A DNA stretch of 8,780 nt from Chloroflexota bacterium (lineage in GTDB: Bacteria > Chloroflexota > Dehalococcoidia > Tepidiformales > Tepidiformaceae): positions 1 through 8,780 of the forward strand of contig JANXYE010000448.1 in assembly GCA_025350285.1 (NCBI GenBank). The letters are read 5' to 3'. The translations under genes were made by a program, and so were the position numbers. How positions within the stretch are numbered: position 1 is the first letter of the stretch; each line of letters opens with the position of its first letter. Positions 1 to 6,329 of this stretch are shown here, one piece after another. Under the pieces are notes generated by a model. The model made no database searches. It worked only from the letters and a program-made list of their open reading frames with translations, and was not told the origin of the DNA.

Positions 1-1307
1 ACCGTCTCGTCACCGTGGCTGGCCGCGTGCCGCGGGATGTCGTCGATTATCAGTTCTACCAGGCCGAGGCGGAGGTCGAGGTCCGGATCCAGCGCGAGGG
101 CCTCGACGAACTCCTCATCTTCGAAAAAGACATCGACGAAGACCTGGGCATAGAGTTCGAACGGGCGACCTGGGACGAGATTACCCTCTGCAACAACAAC
201 TGTTTCTTCTGTTTTCTCAAGGGTCTGCCCAAGGGGATGCGCAAGACGCTTTATGTCAAAGACGATGACTACCGCCTGAGCTTCCTCCACGGCAATTTCG
301 TCACGCTCACAAACCTCACGGAAGACGACTGGCGGCGGCTGGACGAGCAACGCCTGAGCCCGCTGAACGTGTCCGTACACGCGACCGAAGTTGGCCTGCG
401 CCGAAAGATGCTCGGCAACGACCAAGCACCGGACATCATCGAGCAACTGAGGCGGCTTTCCGCGCTCGGTCTCCAGGCACACACGCAGATCGTGCTCTGT
501 CCCGGAGTGAACGACGGTCCCCACCTCGAACGCTCCGTGCGCGACCTCGCCGCGCTCTATCCGGGCGTCCAGACCATCTCTGTGGTTCCCGTTGGGGCCA
601 GCCCGAAGCTGGAGGACTGGTCTCTCGCCCGCGACGGAATCGAACTCGTCCGCCCCACGCCGGAATACGCGAAGGCGGTTGTCGCGCAGCTGCGACCACT
701 ACAGCGCGAGTTTCGTGCCAGCCACGGCGCGACCATCGCTCAGTGCGGCGACGAATATTATGTCACTTCTGGCGCGCCCGTCCCGTCGCGCAAGACGTAC
801 GACGGGTTCCCGCAGTACGAAAACGGGATCGGCATGGTGCGGACCATGCTCGACGATTGGAACCGCGCCAAGCGGCGGCTTCCTCAGGGGGAATGGGCGG
901 CCGGGCGACATATCGTGGTTGCCGCGGCGACCCTCATCGCACCACTCCTTCAGACCATCGCCAGTGAATTGTCACAGCTCTCGGGCGCCCGCATCGATGT
1001 GGTCCCGGTGACGAATACGGTTTTCGGCGAACGCGTGAACGTTTCTGGCCTGCTTTGCGGCGGGGACTATGTGCGCAACCTTCGGGGCTGGTCGCCTGAC
1101 TGCTTCATACTCCCGCGGCCCAGCCTGGACTATTTCGGCCAGAAGTTCCTCGACAGTATGACTATCGAAGAGCTGGAGGCAGCCGTCCGTGCACCGTTGA
1201 CCTTCGCCACGCAGTGGAGCGAAGTCGTGCGGATCCTCCGCGACGGCCCCCGCCGGCCCGGCCGCAACGCGGCACCGAACGGAGCGTTCTGGAGCGAGCG
1301 CCGTTAA
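1..1307 (+). CDS. DUF512 / radical SAM protein (TIGR03279-like), 5' truncated by window edge
   Basis: This is the 3' part of a radical SAM-like Fe-S protein of the DUF512 family; its biochemical role is not established. Numbered from the GTG at 15, a CX3CX2C cluster motif (C59, C63, C66) is followed by the family blocks LPKGMRKTLYVKDDDYRLSF and GNFVTLTNL. The C-terminal DUF512 part carries VTNTVFGERVNVSGLLCGGD and a closing LDSMTIEELE block. The GTG at 15 is unlikely to be the true start: the frame is open to the edge, and the preceding codons plus VAGRVPRDVVDYQFY match the end of the PDZ-like N-terminal domain (typically '..ING..(V)RD..DY.FY'). The missing part is therefore most of a PDZ domain. 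The stop TAA at 1305-1307 overlaps the stop of the convergent DUF4058 gene. Family assignment is confident; substrate is unknown. Confidence 0.93.
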   Translation, partial: RLVTVAGRVPRDVVDYQFYQAEAEVEVRIQREGLDELLIFEKDIDEDLGIEFERATWDEITLCNNNCFFCFLKGLPKGMRKTLYVKDDDYRLSFLHGNFVTLTNLTEDDWRRLDEQRLSPLNVSVHATEVGLRRKMLGNDQAPDIIEQLRRLSALGLQAHTQIVLCPGVNDGPHLERSVRDLAALYPGVQTISVVPVGASPKLEDWSLARDGIELVRPTPEYAKAVVAQLRPLQREFRASHGATIAQCGDEYYVTSGAPVPSRKTYDGFPQYENGIGMVRTMLDDWNRAKRRLPQGEWAAGRHIVVAAATLIAPLLQTIASELSQLSGARIDVVPVTNTVFGERVNVSGLLCGGDYVRNLRGWSPDCFILPRPSLDYFGQKFLDSMTIEELEAAVRAPLTFATQWSEVVRILRDGPRRPGRNAAPNGAFWSERR

Positions 1308-2083
1308 CGCGTGGGCAAGCCAATCCACGCCACGACGCGTTCCCGCATCCACACCTTTTGCTCGGGCCCAAGCGCCGGTGGCGGCGGATCCCCATCGAAG
1401 TCAATCGATAGTTCGTAGGCGGCGGCCTCGTAGATGGTGTCGAGGAGCGCCTGCAGGTCAAAAGCCACAGCCGGATGAGGATCTCGAAGCGGAACCGGAA
1501 GGAGCGGGAGCCGCTCGCCGAGTTTGATGGGCCAGGCCTCGATGACATCAGCCCCGGCGCGAACGAGCGTGATGACATAGTCCGTGGCCGGGATTCCCTT
1601 TTCCAGACGAATCCCCCGCCGTATCAGGTCGATTTCGAGCAGATGAACGGTCGCATCCATGAGTCGCAGTCTCTTCGCCGCGTACTCGTCCAATCCTGGC
1701 CGATGTTTGTTCGCCGGAGAGATGACTTCGATGACAGCGACGAGATCGCCAGAAATAACTTCTCTCACCTGCACCGAAACGATGCGAACCGTTACGGGCG
1801 CGGCCCGCGGTAGGACGACCGGCGCGGCGGCCGGCTCCAGGAGGGCAACCGCCGTTGGCGAGGGCAGTCGCTCCGCCCGTCGCACCTTTACGTCCGGGTA
1901 CATGATCCCGATCTCGCTCGCCGGGTCCGTGTCGCGGACCGTCGAAACCTCACTCCGCACAACGAAGTTCGGGCGGACCAACGGTCCCAGGGTGTTGCTT
2001 ATCGCCACAGCGAGACGCGCATGCACGTCCGGCCAGAGCGAACCTTCGAGATAGGGATCCATGCCAGGGAACGGCGACGGCAT
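1304..2083 (-). CDS. DUF4058 family protein
   Basis: A 259-residue protein of unknown function. The N-terminus MPSPFPGMDPYLEGSLWPDV is the diagnostic opening of DUF4058, and the length is usual for the family. A central block, VIEVISPANK (residues 117-126), then Y134 and K137 and VHLLEIDLIRRG (146-157), together with YPDV at 62-65, resembles the PD-(D/E)XK-like core of Uma2-type proteins. A nuclease-fold relationship is my inference. The ATG at 2083 is preceded by a good Shine-Dalgarno, GGAGGA, at 2088-2093 with a 4-base spacer. The gene is divergent from the [2Fe-2S] ferredoxin, with about 65 bases shared for both promoters, and convergent with the DUF512 gene, sharing the bases of GTTAAC at the stops. 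There is no signal peptide or membrane segment. Family call is firm; function is open. Confidence 0.9.
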   Translation of the reverse strand: MPSPFPGMDPYLEGSLWPDVHARLAVAISNTLGPLVRPNFVVRSEVSTVRDTDPASEIGIMYPDVKVRRAERLPSPTAVALLEPAAAPVVLPRAAPVTVRIVSVQVREVISGDLVAVIEVISPANKHRPGLDEYAAKRLRLMDATVHLLEIDLIRRGIRLEKGIPATDYVITLVRAGADVIEAWPIKLGERLPLLPVPLRDPHPAVAFDLQALLDTIYEAAAYELSIDFDGDPPPPALGPEQKVWMRERVVAWIGLPTR

Positions 2084-2087
2084 CGGC

Positions 2088-2093
2088 TCCTCC
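2088..2093 (-). promoter_or_regulatory. Shine-Dalgarno of DUF4058 gene
   Basis: GGAGGA on the minus strand, four bases before the ATG at 2083. It supports that start and shows this genome uses conventional SD sites for some genes while others look leaderless. Confidence 0.6.
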
Positions 2094-2136
2094 GAGATAC
2101 GGACAGCCTAGCAGAACGGTTCCGGCCCAGCGTTGC

Positions 2137-2142
2137 TACACT
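2137..2142 (+). promoter_or_regulatory. Putative -10 box of leaderless promoter for [2Fe-2S] ferredoxin
   Basis: TACACT lies exactly six bases before the ATG at 2149. A transcription start about seven bases after a -10 box would fall on or next to that ATG, and no Shine-Dalgarno is visible, so a leaderless mRNA is likely. No convincing -35 hexamer is seen. The same arrangement recurs at 4842-4847. Confidence 0.4.
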
Positions 2143-2148
2143 CGTTCT

Positions 2149-2460
2149 ATGCCACGCCTGCGGGTTGAGCCATCAAACATCGAACTGGAAGCCACAATGG
2201 GCGAAACCGTCATGGAGGTGGCCGAGCGCCAGGGCTATTACTGGCCTGTCGGTTGCGCCCGAAACGGAGAGTGCACCAACTGCGCGATGGAGGTGGTCTC
2301 TGGCCTGGGCCGCCTGAGCCAGATGGGCCGTTATGAACGCCTGAACCTGCTCCGCCAACGCGGGCCCCGTTCGATTGAAGACCCCCGTCTGCGCCTCGCC
2401 TGCCAGGCGCGTGTCCTCGGAGACGTTGTGGTGTATAAGCGTGGCGTCGCGAAACTCTGA
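2149..2460 (+). CDS. [2Fe-2S] ferredoxin
   Basis: A 103-residue soluble electron carrier with a plant/adrenodoxin-type 2Fe-2S fold. The cluster ligands are visible as C36-X5-C42-X2-C45 (GCARNGECTNC) and a distal C85 in LRLACQARV, the usual C-X5-C-X2-C...C pattern. The N-terminus MPRLRVEPSNIELEA followed by GETVMEVAERQG is the normal first strands and helix, which supports the ATG at 2149. Upstream there is no SD but a TACACT box six bases away, suggesting a leaderless start. The second ferredoxin gene begins 18 bases after the stop, so the two carriers of different cluster type are probably co-transcribed. Redox partner is unknown; the neighbouring genes do not name one. Confidence 0.92.
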   Translation: MPRLRVEPSNIELEATMGETVMEVAERQGYYWPVGCARNGECTNCAMEVVSGLGRLSQMGRYERLNLLRQRGPRSIEDPRLRLACQARVLGDVVVYKRGVAKL

Positions 2461-2478
2461 TACCCTTCTGAGGCAACC

Positions 2479-2727
2479 ATGCCCTACGTCATCAGCGAAC
2501 CCTGTATCGACACGAAGGACGCGTCGTGCGTGGACGTGTGCCCCGTCGATTGCATCCACACGACCGACGATTCGCCCCAGTACTACATCAACCCGGACCA
2601 GTGCATCGATTGCGCGGCCTGCGAAAGTGTCTGCCCGGTGACCGCGATTTTCCACGAAGCGGACCTCGTTCCGGAGATGGAACGCTTCAAGGAGATCAAC
2701 GCGACGTTCTTTGTGGGGAGAAATTGA
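2479..2727 (+). CDS. 7Fe ferredoxin, [3Fe-4S][4Fe-4S] type
   Basis: An 82-residue low-potential electron carrier. The cysteines are C9, C17, C21, C25, C42, C45, C48 and C52. By comparison with Azotobacter FdI and Thermus ferredoxin, C9, C17 and C52 should bind the [3Fe-4S] cluster and C21, C42, C45 and C48 the [4Fe-4S] cluster. C25 matches the extra non-ligand cysteine. Position 12 is Thr where 8Fe ferredoxins have Cys, and the C9-C17 loop is the long 7Fe form, so a 3Fe first site is expected. MPYVISEPCIDTKDASCVDV is a typical start. GAGG at 2470-2473 with a 5-base spacer supports the ATG. The stop is two bases before the LysR ATG, so translational coupling is likely. Confidence 0.93.
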   Translation: MPYVISEPCIDTKDASCVDVCPVDCIHTTDDSPQYYINPDQCIDCAACESVCPVTAIFHEADLVPEMERFKEINATFFVGRN

Positions 2728-2729
2728 GG

Positions 2730-3671
2730 ATGCAAACGGTGGAACTCGCACAGCTCGAAGCATTTCTCCAGGTGGCGCACCACCGTTCGTTCAGCCGGGC
2801 GGCGGAGGCGCTTTTCCTCACCCAACCGTCGGTTACGGCGCGTATCCAATCGCTCGAACGGGAACTGGGCGAACGGCTCTTCGAACGGACCGGGCGCAGC
2901 GTAACCCTCACCGATGCGGGCCGCGCCTTCATGCCGCACGCCCAACGCGCCCTCACCGCCGTCCAGGAAGGCACCGACGCCATTGAAGCGGTCCGCCACG
3001 GCGACGTCGGGAGCATCCGGATCGGCGCGAGTTCCAGCATCGCGACCTACATCCTGCCGGAGGTCTTCGCCCACTTTCGCGAGACTCGGCCGCGGGTGCA
3101 CATCCACCTCAGCACGGGGAACACTGAGGAGGTGATCGAGCGGCTCCTGGCCAGCGAGATCCACGTCGCCATCACCCGCCTGATCCAGCATCCCGAGGTT
3201 GAGTCGCTGCACCTCTACAATGACGACCTCGCCCTGGTCGTTTCGCCAAAGCATCACTTCGCGGCGAAGGGCCGGGTGACAGTCGCCGAAGCCGGGCGGG
3301 AGCCATTCCTCTTCTTCGAACGGAGTTCCAGCTACCACGGACTGATCTACAGCATGTTTCTCCGTGTCGGTGTCGTGCCAGAATCCGTCATGGAACTGGA
3401 CTCGATGGAGGCGACCAAGCACATGGTCCAGGCCGGGCTCGGCATCGCTATCCTGCCCGTCGCGTCGGTCGATCGCGAGATCCAGGCCGGCCAACTGGCA
3501 CGCGTCGATATCCGCGACATGGAACAACCGGCCCAGCGCGAGGTTGGGGTACACGTCGTCCGCAACCGCGCTATCACTCCCGTACTGAGAGACTTCTTGA
3601 AGCTCCTGACCTCTGAGTACGGCATCACGAACACCTTCGACGGACGCCGTGCCCCCGGGGACCCTGAGTAG
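2730..3671 (+). CDS. LysR family transcriptional regulator
   Basis: A 313-residue LysR-type regulator. Residues about 3-62 form the winged HTH (LAQLEAFLQVAHHRSFSRAA, then LTQPSVTARIQSLERELG, then LFERTGRSVTLTDAG). Residues about 94-300 form the periplasmic-binding-like effector domain starting SIRIGASSSIATYILP. The frame is open far upstream, but a start before 2730 would overlap the ferredoxin, whereas MQTVELAQLEAFLQV is a canonical LysR start. GGGGAG at 2715-2720 and GAGG at 2726-2729 precede the ATG. The stop TAG overlaps the next gene's GTG by one base (TAGTG), a sign of translational coupling with the amidohydrolase. LysR regulators often sit divergent from their targets; this one lies inside a same-strand series, so its target and inducer are not evident. 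The effector is unknown. Confidence 0.95.
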   Translation: MQTVELAQLEAFLQVAHHRSFSRAAEALFLTQPSVTARIQSLERELGERLFERTGRSVTLTDAGRAFMPHAQRALTAVQEGTDAIEAVRHGDVGSIRIGASSSIATYILPEVFAHFRETRPRVHIHLSTGNTEEVIERLLASEIHVAITRLIQHPEVESLHLYNDDLALVVSPKHHFAAKGRVTVAEAGREPFLFFERSSSYHGLIYSMFLRVGVVPESVMELDSMEATKHMVQAGLGIAILPVASVDREIQAGQLARVDIRDMEQPAQREVGVHVVRNRAITPVLRDFLKLLTSEYGITNTFDGRRAPGDPE

Positions 3672-4828
3672 TGGCGACGCTGACCCTGCGTGGCATCAAC
3701 GTCTGGGATGGCCTCCGCGGCGCGGCCGTCGAATCGACGGTCACGATGGAGGATGGCCACGTAACAGCCCTGGGAGCGGCGGGGGGAGCGGACTTCGACT
3801 TCTCGGGTTGTACCGTCATCCCGGGGCTCATCGATGGGCACGCTCATCTCTGCTTCAACGCCGGGACGGACTGGCGTGCCGTGTACGACTCGGACACGGC
3901 TGGCCGGATGTTGCTGCGTATGGCCTGGGCCGGCCGTTCGATGCTGGAAGCCGGGATCACCACGGTCCGCGACCTCGGCGCGCCGACCACCCTCGCCGTC
4001 GAAATCCGCGATGCCTTCCGCTCGGGACTCGTCCCGGGGCCCGACCTGCTGGTGTCGGGAGCGCCCATCACCACGACCGGTGGACACTGCCATTTCATGG
4101 GCGGCGAGGCGGATGGCGAACTCGAAATCCGCAAGGCGGTGCGTAACCGCGTCAAAGCCGGGGTCGATTGCATCAAGATCATGGCGACAGGCGGCAACAT
4201 GACGCGCGGTACCAACACGCTCGCCGCGCAATTCACCGTGGACGAACTGGGGGCCTGCGTGGACGAGGCCCACCGGCTGCGAAAGAAGGTTGCGGCCCAC
4301 TGTCACGGCACGCCGGGCATCGTGAACGCCGTCGCCGCCGGTGTGGACTTCCTCGAACACTGCTCGTTCAACGGCCCTGCCGGCATCGACTATGACCCGG
4401 AGTCGATGGCGGACGCGGCACGCAAAGGGATCGTCGTTTCGCCTACCGTTTCTGTCGGGTACCGCCGCTGGCCCGACGATGGGCGGCGGCGGCGGCGTGG
4501 CGAAGTCCTCCAAAATATCTTCGCGGCGAACGTGCCGGTGCTGATGAGCACCGACTGCGGTATCCCCGGCGTCCCCCACGCGGCCCTCGCCGGAGGCATG
4601 GACGTCCTCCGGGAACTCGCGGGGCTTTCACCCGTCGATACGCTCAAGCTCGCCACGAGCCGGGCCGCAGAGCTCCTGGGCCTCACCGACCGGGGTGTCA
4701 TCGCCGAAGGTCAGCGGGCAGACCTGCTGGTCCTTGACGGGAACCCGCTGGCCGAACTGTCTGCGCTCGAACGGGTCCGGGCGGTGTTCAAGGCGGGCCA
4801 GCTGGTTTACGAACGCGGTCGAACCTAA
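3671..4828 (+). CDS. Metal-dependent amidohydrolase (imidazolonepropionase / Xaa-Pro dipeptidase-like)
   Basis: A 385-residue amidohydrolase-superfamily enzyme, most like the imidazolonepropionase-type/prolidase-like group that hydrolyses C-N bonds. Visible metal-site residues are the HxH pair H57/H59 (VIPGLIDGHAHL), a probable carboxylated lysine K169 (DCIKIMATGG), H210 or H212 (VAAHCHG), H230 (FLEHCSF) and the catalytic D295 (LMSTDCG). The C-terminus closes with the usual small beta domain (GVIAEGQRADLLVLDGNPL). All key residues are present, so it should be active. Start is GTG at 3671, overlapping the LysR stop by one base. There is no signal peptide, so it is cytosolic. A run of five GGC units at 4482-4496 encodes a poly-Arg stretch (residues 272-276) in a loop. 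Substrate cannot be told from sequence; a cyclic amide, dipeptide or N-acyl compound are all possible. Confidence 0.9.
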   Translation: MATLTLRGINVWDGLRGAAVESTVTMEDGHVTALGAAGGADFDFSGCTVIPGLIDGHAHLCFNAGTDWRAVYDSDTAGRMLLRMAWAGRSMLEAGITTVRDLGAPTTLAVEIRDAFRSGLVPGPDLLVSGAPITTTGGHCHFMGGEADGELEIRKAVRNRVKAGVDCIKIMATGGNMTRGTNTLAAQFTVDELGACVDEAHRLRKKVAAHCHGTPGIVNAVAAGVDFLEHCSFNGPAGIDYDPESMADAARKGIVVSPTVSVGYRRWPDDGRRRRRGEVLQNIFAANVPVLMSTDCGIPGVPHAALAGGMDVLRELAGLSPVDTLKLATSRAAELLGLTDRGVIAEGQRADLLVLDGNPLAELSALERVRAVFKAGQLVYERGRT

Positions 4829-4841
4829 CCGGGCGCCGCCG

Positions 4842-4847
4842 TACCCT
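4842..4847 (+). promoter_or_regulatory. Putative -10 box of leaderless promoter for nucleotidyltransferase
   Basis: TACCCT lies exactly six bases before the ATG at 4854, the same spacing as TACACT before the ferredoxin at 2149. No SD is present between. It suggests an internal promoter in the plus-strand series giving a leaderless message. The evidence is pattern only. Confidence 0.35.
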
Positions 4848-4853
4848 GCGTCC

Positions 4854-5444
4854 ATGATCTCCAGCATTCTGCTCGCCGCGGGATTCTCGTCGCGCATGGG
4901 CGAGCCCAAGGCAACGCTCAAGTGGGGCGGCCAATCGCTGGTCTCCTACCAGGTTCATGAACTGCGGGCGGCGGGTTGTGATGAGGTGATTGTCGTGCTC
5001 GGCCACCGCGGAGACGACATCTACCGGCAGATGAAGGGCCTGCCCTGCCGTGTCATGTTGAACGGCATTTACCACGCAGGGCGGGCGGGATCGCTGCGGC
5101 TCGGCGCCCGGGCGGTGAACCGCGACGCCGACGCAATCGTCATCATGAACGTCGATCAGCCGCGGCCCGCCGACCGCATCCAACGGCTCATCGCGGCGCA
5201 CGACACGAAATACGCCGCCACTCGGGCCTCGTTCGAAGGGCACTCGGGCCACCCCGTCATCGTCTCCGGCTGGCTTCGTGGCGAACTCCTTCATGCGATG
5301 GAAGAGAGCGACGGCCTGCGCGGCATCCTGCGCGGCCACGGCTCCGAGATCCAGAGCATCGAGGGCGATGCGCTCTACGTGCTCGACATGAACACCCCGG
5401 AGGAGTACGGGGAAGCTCTGAAAACGTTCGGCCTGGCCGTCTAG
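4854..5444 (+). CDS. MocA-like nucleotidyltransferase (molybdenum cofactor cytidylyltransferase family)
   Basis: A 196-residue protein of the MobA-like NTP transferase family (NTP_transf_3), related to MocA, which transfers CMP to molybdopterin, and to YgfJ-like proteins. The nucleotide-binding loop LLAAGFSSRMGEPK is at residues 6-19, followed by N70xIYHAGRAGSL, the metal-binding D101QP, G132HPV and a C-terminal LDMNTPEEY at 177-185 (usual 'D.DTPED'). The frame is open upstream into the amidohydrolase, but ATG 4854 gives the canonical N-terminus MISSILLAAG. The 25-base gap from the previous gene contains the TACCCT box. The HAD-like gene follows after four bases. No molybdoenzyme gene is in the window, so a role in molybdopterin cytosine dinucleotide synthesis is plausible but unproven. 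Confidence 0.88.
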   Translation: MISSILLAAGFSSRMGEPKATLKWGGQSLVSYQVHELRAAGCDEVIVVLGHRGDDIYRQMKGLPCRVMLNGIYHAGRAGSLRLGARAVNRDADAIVIMNVDQPRPADRIQRLIAAHDTKYAATRASFEGHSGHPVIVSGWLRGELLHAMEESDGLRGILRGHGSEIQSIEGDALYVLDMNTPEEYGEALKTFGLAV

Positions 5445-5448
5445 CGCC

Positions 5449-6096
5449 ATGGCCATCGCCGTAGCACCGCCAGGACGCATTCGAGCCGTCATTTTCGACC
5501 TCGATGAGACGCTTTTGGACCGCGCCGCCGCGTGGCGATACTCGATCGAGGAGTCGGTCGCGAGCGTCACCGGGCGGAGAATCGACGCTCGGCCGCTCGT
5601 TGCGGAATACCGGCTCCGCCCCTGGCGCCACGCGCTCAGCATTCTCGTGCCGGACCCGGCAGACCTCGCTCAGTGCGAAGGACTGTGTGAGCGGATGTTC
5701 TACCGGAGTGCGCTGAAGCGATTGCTCGTCCACGAGGGCGTTGGGATGGCGTTGGATCACCTCCGCTCGGCGCGGTTGGACATCGGAGGTATCTCACGTG
5801 AACCGCACGCCAACGCCATCAGGCAGATCGAGTCCACCGGCCTCGATCGGTTTCTGACCGTGCTCTCGGCGACGCCGGCGGGCGCACCGTGGGACGTAGC
5901 CGCACGCATCCAGGATTGCCTGTCGTATGTCGTGAGGCGGCCAGCGGAGTGCGCCCTAGTCACGCAAGACGCCGCGAGCGCCAGGCTGGCGGCGTCGATG
6001 GGCTTCCATTGCGTCGCGGCCCGCTGGGTGACGGGCTGCGACGCGGCTGGCGAGGGGTTCCAGCGACCGGCGGACCTGGCGGCGCTCGTCGCCTGA
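5449..6096 (+). CDS. HAD-like hydrolase family protein with degenerate motifs III and IV
   Basis: A 215-residue HAD-superfamily protein. Motif I is intact, VIFDLDETLLD with nucleophile D17 and acid/base D19, followed by a helical cap at about 25-100. Motif II is probably S116 in IGGISREP. The usual motif III lysine ('GKPxP') appears as GAPWD (residues 145-149), with Ala in place of Lys. Motif IV ('GD....D') is reduced to VTQDAASARLA with only D174 obvious. It may thus be a diverged phosphatase with altered chemistry or a non-catalytic relative. ATG 5449 lies four bases after the nucleotidyltransferase stop with no clear SD, so translational coupling is likely. It ends 12 bases from the stop of the convergent zinc-ribbon gene. 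Substrate unknown. Confidence 0.8.
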   Translation: MAIAVAPPGRIRAVIFDLDETLLDRAAAWRYSIEESVASVTGRRIDARPLVAEYRLRPWRHALSILVPDPADLAQCEGLCERMFYRSALKRLLVHEGVGMALDHLRSARLDIGGISREPHANAIRQIESTGLDRFLTVLSATPAGAPWDVAARIQDCLSYVVRRPAECALVTQDAASARLAASMGFHCVAARWVTGCDAAGEGFQRPADLAALVA

Positions 6097-6108
6097 GCCG
6101 CGGCCGCG

Positions 6109-6219
6109 TTACTCTTCCGAAGGCTCCACCATCTGGTGACAACCCGGGCAATACGTCTTCGGGCGGGCCGAATGGAACTGCAGGGCGCAGGCGGGGCAGC
6201 GGACGATTTTTCGCTTCAA
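6109..6219 (-). CDS. Small zinc-ribbon protein, 36 aa, TTG start
   Basis: A very short ORF encoding MKRKIVRCPACALQFHSARP followed by a second knuckle, KTYCPGCHQM, and an acidic tail EPSEE. Two CPxC knuckles (C8/C11 and C24/C27) separated by 12 residues make a rubredoxin-like zinc ribbon. The start is TTG at 6219. No ATG or GTG lies between it and the in-frame TAG at 6235-6237, and a strong SD, AGGAGT (6226-6231), is six bases upstream. The gene is convergent with the HAD gene, 12 bases apart. Free-standing ribbons of this size often act as nucleic-acid or protein adaptors; I do not recognise a specific family. The knuckles, SD and clean stop together make a real gene likely. Confidence 0.7.
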   Translation of the reverse strand: MKRKIVRCPACALQFHSARPKTYCPGCHQMVEPSEE

Positions 6220-6225
6220 CTGGGT

Positions 6226-6231
6226 ACTCCT
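6226..6231 (-). promoter_or_regulatory. Shine-Dalgarno deciding the TTG start of the zinc-ribbon gene
   Basis: AGGAGT on the minus strand, six bases before TTG 6219-6217. It is the best SD in the neighbourhood and is what selects the TTG, since no other start codon is available in that frame. Confidence 0.6.
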
Positions 6232-6234
6232 GAA

Positions 6235-6259
6235 CTATCGTTCGATAGCATGGTGCTAT
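6235..6259. repeat. Two overlapping inverted repeats just upstream of the zinc-ribbon SD
   Basis: CTATCG-TT-CGATAG (6235-6248) is a perfect 6-bp inverted repeat. ATAGC-ATGGT-GCTAT (6245-6259) is a second 5-bp repeat that reuses its right arm. In the minus-strand transcript the two hairpins would be mutually exclusive and end four bases before the SD. They could be an operator pair or a leader RNA that switches structure; neither is shown. Confidence 0.5.
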
Positions 6260-6308
6260 GTCTCGCGGCAAATCGCTACGCAGCGTTAGCTATTCTTTCG
6301 GCGCGATT

Positions 6309-6329
6309 GATACATTACCGCTATGTATC
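6309..6329. repeat. Inverted repeat GATACAT-N7-ATGTATC, putative operator
   Basis: Perfect 7-bp arms at 6309-6315 and 6323-6329 around a 7-base spacer, total 21 bases, the geometry of a dimeric repressor site. It lies about 90 bases upstream of the zinc-ribbon start and about 210 bases downstream of the MerB-like stop. Confidence 0.45.

Noticed and set aside
2526..2729. An upstream extension of the LysR frame over the 7Fe ferredoxin
   Set aside because: It overlaps a certain ferredoxin gene in another frame, and ATG 2730 gives the canonical LysR N-terminus with an SD.
3347..4579. A 410-codon minus-strand ORF across the LysR and amidohydrolase genes
   Set aside because: It is antisense to two well-supported genes and its composition is that of a GC-rich shadow frame (His/Arg/Asp-rich, no motif).
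4695..4853. An upstream extension of the nucleotidyltransferase frame
   Set aside because: It lies mostly within the amidohydrolase gene in another frame; MISSILLAAG is the normal family start.
4788..5642. A 284-codon minus-strand ORF across the nucleotidyltransferase and HAD genes
   Set aside because: It is antisense to genes with clear motifs and has no recognisable domain.
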